Positions 4,598-7,488 of a DNA stretch of 7,488 nucleotides are shown here, piece by piece. The notes below the pieces were generated by a model. That model was not told the DNA's origin. It was given only the letters and a program-made list of their open reading frames with translations, and did not search any database. The stretch covers positions 1-7,488 of the forward strand of contig JAUYES010000457.1 of assembly GCA_030691225.1 (NCBI GenBank), written 5' to 3'. Origin of the DNA: Holophaga sp. Its GTDB lineage: Bacteria; Acidobacteriota; Holophagae; Holophagales; Holophagaceae. Position numbers and translations under genes: made by a program. Position 1 is the first letter of the stretch; the number at the start of each line of letters is the position of its first letter.

Positions 4598-7153
4598 TCA
4601 CCTGATACTCGGCCTGTTTAAATCCCAACGAATAGGGGCCAATTCATCCGGAATCATAGTAGAAACAGGCGCATTATCTGTTGCCTTCACAGCGCCCTCA
4701 TCAACGAACACATCTGTCCACGGTCGGTCACCCCATTCGCCTTGCGCCTCCAATGCCCTGCGGCTCCAGGTTTGACTCTTATACTGGTTGCGAGCAAAGG
4801 CATTCCGCCAATTCTTTCGGTAGGCCATTGTAAGAATCAGATAGTCTCCATCTGGCAAGAAATTCTTTCCATTCCGAGTGACCACTGGATACCGAGAACG
4901 AGTGACCACTGAGTACCTAGATGTAGAGTCATCTGCCTTCAGGGGTGCCGGATCCACATTTTCAAAAAGCGAAGCAACTTTCTCGACTTCCCCCATCCAT
5001 GTGGCTTCCAAGTCCAGATCAGCCTGCTTCTGGTTTAGCTCAAGTAAAGTGACCCCAGACTCAGAGGAACGGCCCTCCAGGAAGGGACGCTTGCCAGGAT
5101 GTACCTTCAGGCGGTACCCCTTGATCCCCCCATAAACATAGTCGTATTTCCGGCTAAGGGGGGCCAGAGCGGGATTGTCGACAGGTTTCCCATCGTATGC
5201 ATTGGCGCCACCCCCATCGTTGACAGAGATATCCGAATCGAAAAGAACTTTTCCATCCTGGCCCAGCGTGAGCGTGCGGCGCCAAGCATTTCCACCCGGG
5301 TCAGAATGGAATTCGGACCGTGGTATCGCATAGAACTCCACGAAATAATCGTCCAGGCGATTCAACCAGAGTGACAAGGAAAGCCAGGCCCCTTGTTCAG
5401 AACCCATCCAAGGCACGGCCTCCGAAATCTCCTGGCGCTGGCGTTCAGGTCCCCATTGCGGGTTTGCCCGGGGTTCAACCACCAGCCCCTTGATGCGCGG
5501 CGGAATCGCGCGGGAGAGATTTTCCATACAGATGGCTGACCACACCGCGGCTTTATCTAAGGCCAGTTCGCCCAAAGTATCGAACCCGTTGGAGCGCAAC
5601 TTCAGCCACGATCGCTCGTCCAGGTACCCCAATGGCACCGCTGGATCCACCGGGTTGGCAAGGGCCACAGGTTGCTGGCGTTCCGGATCATAGGTTCCTT
5701 CCTTCGGATCTGAATGGGTAAGGTACAAGTCGCCAGGCTGAATGCGACCCTGCATGGAAGTGAAAAAATCTCCCAGGTAATCAGCCCCAGGGCTCGGGCC
5801 CACAAAACCCCTTCCGGGAAAACCCCAATAACCTCCGTAGCTTCCCCACCTTGTATCGAATGCTTCACCTTGGTAATCACCATTCGGGATCCAAAAAGCA
5901 CAGCGGGAATTGTAATTCTGCCAAGCCGGTGAGGTATGAGTGGGCATGGTGAAACACAGCTGCTGCCCTGCGAAAAGCCCTCCTTCGGGCATTGGCAAAC
6001 GCCCCTTCCCGTTCCTGCGGTCCGCGAGGATCCGCTCAATTCCCGGTAAACCGCTCAACGACAGATCCTGCACCTTAAGAGATGTCTTTTCAAATTCGTT
6101 CCCGCCACTTGGAACCCAAGCACTAACGAAATGGCTCCGGTTTTCTGCAGCCCAAATTGCTTTGGACGTTTGCGCGTCCAAGGCCCACCCACCGTTTTGA
6201 GGGGATTTGAAAATGGTTTGAAATTCTGGATTGGCACTCAATCCAGTCATGTAAAGGTTCTGGATATCTGGAATAACCCGCTCGCTCAGGAAGGCTGAAA
6301 CGCGGAAGTAAGGATAATTCTTTTGATCAAGTCGACCACCCCGTGCGAATCCTCGGTTGGTTTTTCTGGATTCAACCCCAAGCTGCAGATCCCCCCAAAA
6401 ATAATTGGCGAAGTTATCAACCCCCCAGGGGTCCGAAGAATTCTGCTGCACGGCAACCTGCTGCCTTAGATAGGAGGCCTCGTGGGGGATACTGCGCCCC
6501 TTCCCTCCTGTCAACCCGCCATCCCAATGCCACCATTCCATCCCCTCCCACACAGCGTGCATAATGTTGGCCGAGTGGGCCACTGCGCATTGATCCTGAA
6601 CGAGGTGTGTCATATAGGCCAAATACCGGTACATATCCTCGTTACTTCTCCGTACGGCCGGGAAACGCTTCCAGATCCGGCTGGGACCAGCTCCACCCTC
6701 CGGCCAAGCCTTGTCAGCTAGCCCTGTGTTGATCTGCCCATGCACCTCCTGGGCCCGGATCCAAAAGCGGTAAAAGGGCCCGGAATTGAAGTCGGTTGAT
6801 TTTGCGGAATTATCCACCGCACTGTCATCCGGACCGGCCCACTCGTTGGGCAACATGATGTTTCCGTGGGCGTTCGCATCGGCATCTAGCGTGCTTCCAT
6901 ATTCAGCCATGGCATCTGCCACAGTCGTGACTTTACTGACAGCCACATCACGTCCACCTATCACTTCCGTTTTTAATACTTGGCCCCACTCACCCGATTT
7001 TTCGGGAAAGGCCAGTCGGAGCAATTCAAAGGCGCGGGTGAACATGGCGCGGTGGGTGCCAGGCACAACTTTGTCACTCTTCCAGGCCCACATGGGCGCG
7101 ACAACCATGGTCGCCACTAGGGTCGAAATGGTGCGCTTGAATTTAAATTGCAT
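4598..7153 (-). CDS. Large exported protein with an N-terminal zinc-dependent phospholipase C / S1-P1 nuclease-like domain
   Basis: A secreted hydrolase acting on phospholipids or other phosphoesters is the best guess. The 851-residue frame starts at the ATG ending at 7153, chosen because AAGGGA lies 6 nt upstream and a clean signal peptide follows (MQFKFKRTISTLVATMVVAPMWA, residues 1-23). Cleavage after A23 would leave W24 as mature residue 1 and H34 as mature residue 11, the positions that bind zinc in clostridial alpha-toxin. Further candidate ligands follow: D90 (or D92) and H96 in LDADANAHGN, then H183xxxD187 with H193 six residues on, and H199xxxE203 in HAVWE. The D-to-H and H-to-H spacings at D90/H96 and H193/H199 are shorter than in classical enzymes, so the assignment is a fold-level one. 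Residues ~210-851 are unassigned, visibly Trp- and Gly-rich, and end in a beta-looking segment (FLPDGDYLILTMAYRK). The gene is probably coupled to the upstream partial ORF. Confidence 0.72.
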   Translation of the reverse strand: MQFKFKRTISTLVATMVVAPMWAWKSDKVVPGTHRAMFTRAFELLRLAFPEKSGEWGQVLKTEVIGGRDVAVSKVTTVADAMAEYGSTLDADANAHGNIMLPNEWAGPDDSAVDNSAKSTDFNSGPFYRFWIRAQEVHGQINTGLADKAWPEGGAGPSRIWKRFPAVRRSNEDMYRYLAYMTHLVQDQCAVAHSANIMHAVWEGMEWWHWDGGLTGGKGRSIPHEASYLRQQVAVQQNSSDPWGVDNFANYFWGDLQLGVESRKTNRGFARGGRLDQKNYPYFRVSAFLSERVIPDIQNLYMTGLSANPEFQTIFKSPQNGGWALDAQTSKAIWAAENRSHFVSAWVPSGGNEFEKTSLKVQDLSLSGLPGIERILADRRNGKGRLPMPEGGLFAGQQLCFTMPTHTSPAWQNYNSRCAFWIPNGDYQGEAFDTRWGSYGGYWGFPGRGFVGPSPGADYLGDFFTSMQGRIQPGDLYLTHSDPKEGTYDPERQQPVALANPVDPAVPLGYLDERSWLKLRSNGFDTLGELALDKAAVWSAICMENLSRAIPPRIKGLVVEPRANPQWGPERQRQEISEAVPWMGSEQGAWLSLSLWLNRLDDYFVEFYAIPRSEFHSDPGGNAWRRTLTLGQDGKVLFDSDISVNDGGGANAYDGKPVDNPALAPLSRKYDYVYGGIKGYRLKVHPGKRPFLEGRSSESGVTLLELNQKQADLDLEATWMGEVEKVASLFENVDPAPLKADDSTSRYSVVTRSRYPVVTRNGKNFLPDGDYLILTMAYRKNWRNAFARNQYKSQTWSRRALEAQGEWGDRPWTDVFVDEGAVKATDNAPVSTMIPDELAPIRWDLNRPSIR
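4875..4922 (-). repeat. Tandem 24-bp duplication inside the phospholipase-like gene
   Basis: Two adjacent 24-bp units (4875-4898 and 4899-4922) begin with the same 13 bases CGAGTGACCACTG and then diverge slightly. They keep frame and encode SRYSVVTR followed by SRYPVVTR, around residues 744-760. This looks like a recent in-frame slippage duplication or a short repeat motif in the C-terminal region. Confidence 0.75.
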
Positions 7154-7488
7154 CAGAAATCCCTTTTCTTTTTCAGGCAGCCTTTTTGGAGACACATGCT
7201 TGGCTGAACACCCCCCAGCCAATCACGTTTTTCTTCAGTCTCAGTCGGGTTGATATCAAAAAGCCGCTCGTTGGTGATGCGAGCTTGGTATTTATCGCGC
7301 TGCTCGTTTCGAATCCTGGGAAGCCCCAGATGACGGGCATACATGCTCAGGCTGGACACCACATCCATCGGATTGCTATCTTCTGCATCGGTATCATTTA
7401 TCACAATAGTGTCCCGATAATATTTCCGGAACATGGCCTCTAACAAAGGATTAGCCCTGAATGCAAACGAAGGGCAGAAGGGGTCTTT
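7153..7488 (-). CDS. Partial ORF of unknown function, coupled upstream partner of the phospholipase-like gene
   Basis: The frame is open from the right edge to a TGA at 7155-7153, giving 111 residues of a C-terminus. The start is not in the window. An in-frame TTG at 7446 and an ATG ending at 7434 are possible internal starts, but the frame continues upstream with protein-like sequence (KDPFCPSFAFRANPLLEAM), so a longer gene is more likely. I do not recognise the family. The visible part is charged and soluble-looking, with MYARHLGLPRIRNEQRDKY in the middle and a basic tail ending KKKRDF. No signal peptide or membrane segment is present in the visible part. The A of its stop is the first base of the next gene's ATG (TGATG), and its last codons contain that gene's ribosome site, so the two are very likely one operon. 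Confidence 0.6.
   Translation of the reverse strand, partial: KDPFCPSFAFRANPLLEAMFRKYYRDTIVINDTDAEDSNPMDVVSSLSMYARHLGLPRIRNEQRDKYQARITNERLFDINPTETEEKRDWLGGVQPSMCLQKGCLKKKRDF
7160..7166 (-). promoter_or_regulatory. Ribosome binding site that sets the start of the phospholipase-like gene
   Basis: AAAGGGA on the minus strand lies 6 nt before the ATG ending at 7153. It supports that start over the longer in-frame ATG ending at 7222, which would place 22 polar residues before the signal peptide. The site lies inside the last codons of the upstream ORF, as expected for coupled translation. Confidence 0.65.

Noticed and set aside
7154..7222. A longer start for the phospholipase-like protein at the ATG ending at 7222
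   Set aside because: It would place a polar stretch ahead of the signal peptide and ignores the well-spaced AAGGGA site before the ATG ending at 7153. It also overlaps the upstream frame by 70 bases.
6786..7253. A 155-codon plus-strand frame antisense to the phospholipase-like gene
   Set aside because: It covers the antisense of the signal peptide and metal-ligand region, which is clearly coding on the minus strand.
1..7488. CRISPR array, insertion sequence or prophage genes
   Set aside because: No regularly spaced repeats, transposase motifs, long terminal inverted repeats or phage-like genes were seen.

Overview
The window looks like chromosome of a Gram-negative-type bacterium with moderate GC. 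It has compact gene spacing, mostly clear AGGA-type Shine-Dalgarno sites, a CCA-encoding tRNA gene and several Sec-type signal peptides. A two-subunit 2-oxoacid:ferredoxin oxidoreductase beside a LexA-type repressor fits several phyla (Acidobacteriota, Verrucomicrobiota, Planctomycetota and others). The sequence alone does not settle which, and the Acidobacteriota-like impression is a weak inference.

Layout. At the left edge, the 5' end of a LexA-family repressor gene runs on the minus strand out of the window. Divergently, across about 155 bp, korA and korB form a tight operon (319-3185). They encode a 2-oxoacid (probably 2-oxoglutarate):ferredoxin oxidoreductase with a fused gamma-alpha subunit and a TPP/[4Fe-4S] beta subunit. 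A gene for a small secreted protein of unknown function (3192-3725, minus) converges on korB with only 6 bp between the stop codons. A tRNA-Ala(CGC) gene (3830-3905, plus) has its own promoter and a strong GNRA-loop terminator. That hairpin also contains the stop codon of the next minus-strand gene, a 195-residue secreted protein of unknown function (3923-4510).

The right 40% is a minus-strand unit. A partial ORF enters from the right edge (7488-7153), and its stop overlaps the start codon of a large exported protein (7153-4598, 851 aa) as TGATG, which implies translational coupling. The N-terminal ~200 residues of the large protein show the metal-ligand pattern of the zinc-dependent phospholipase C / S1-P1 nuclease fold, including a Trp predicted to be the first residue after signal cleavage and a His exactly at mature position 11. 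About 650 further residues are unassigned, and they include a small tandem octapeptide duplication.

How the genes relate. KorAB is a central-carbon, ferredoxin-linked enzyme. LexA is presumably the SOS repressor, and its proximity may be coincidental. The three minus-strand genes from 3192 to 7153 all encode exported proteins, and the largest is a candidate lipid- or phosphoester-cleaving hydrolase. No mobile element, CRISPR array or rRNA was seen. The most interesting part is the phospholipase-like protein with its large unknown C-terminus and its coupled upstream partner.
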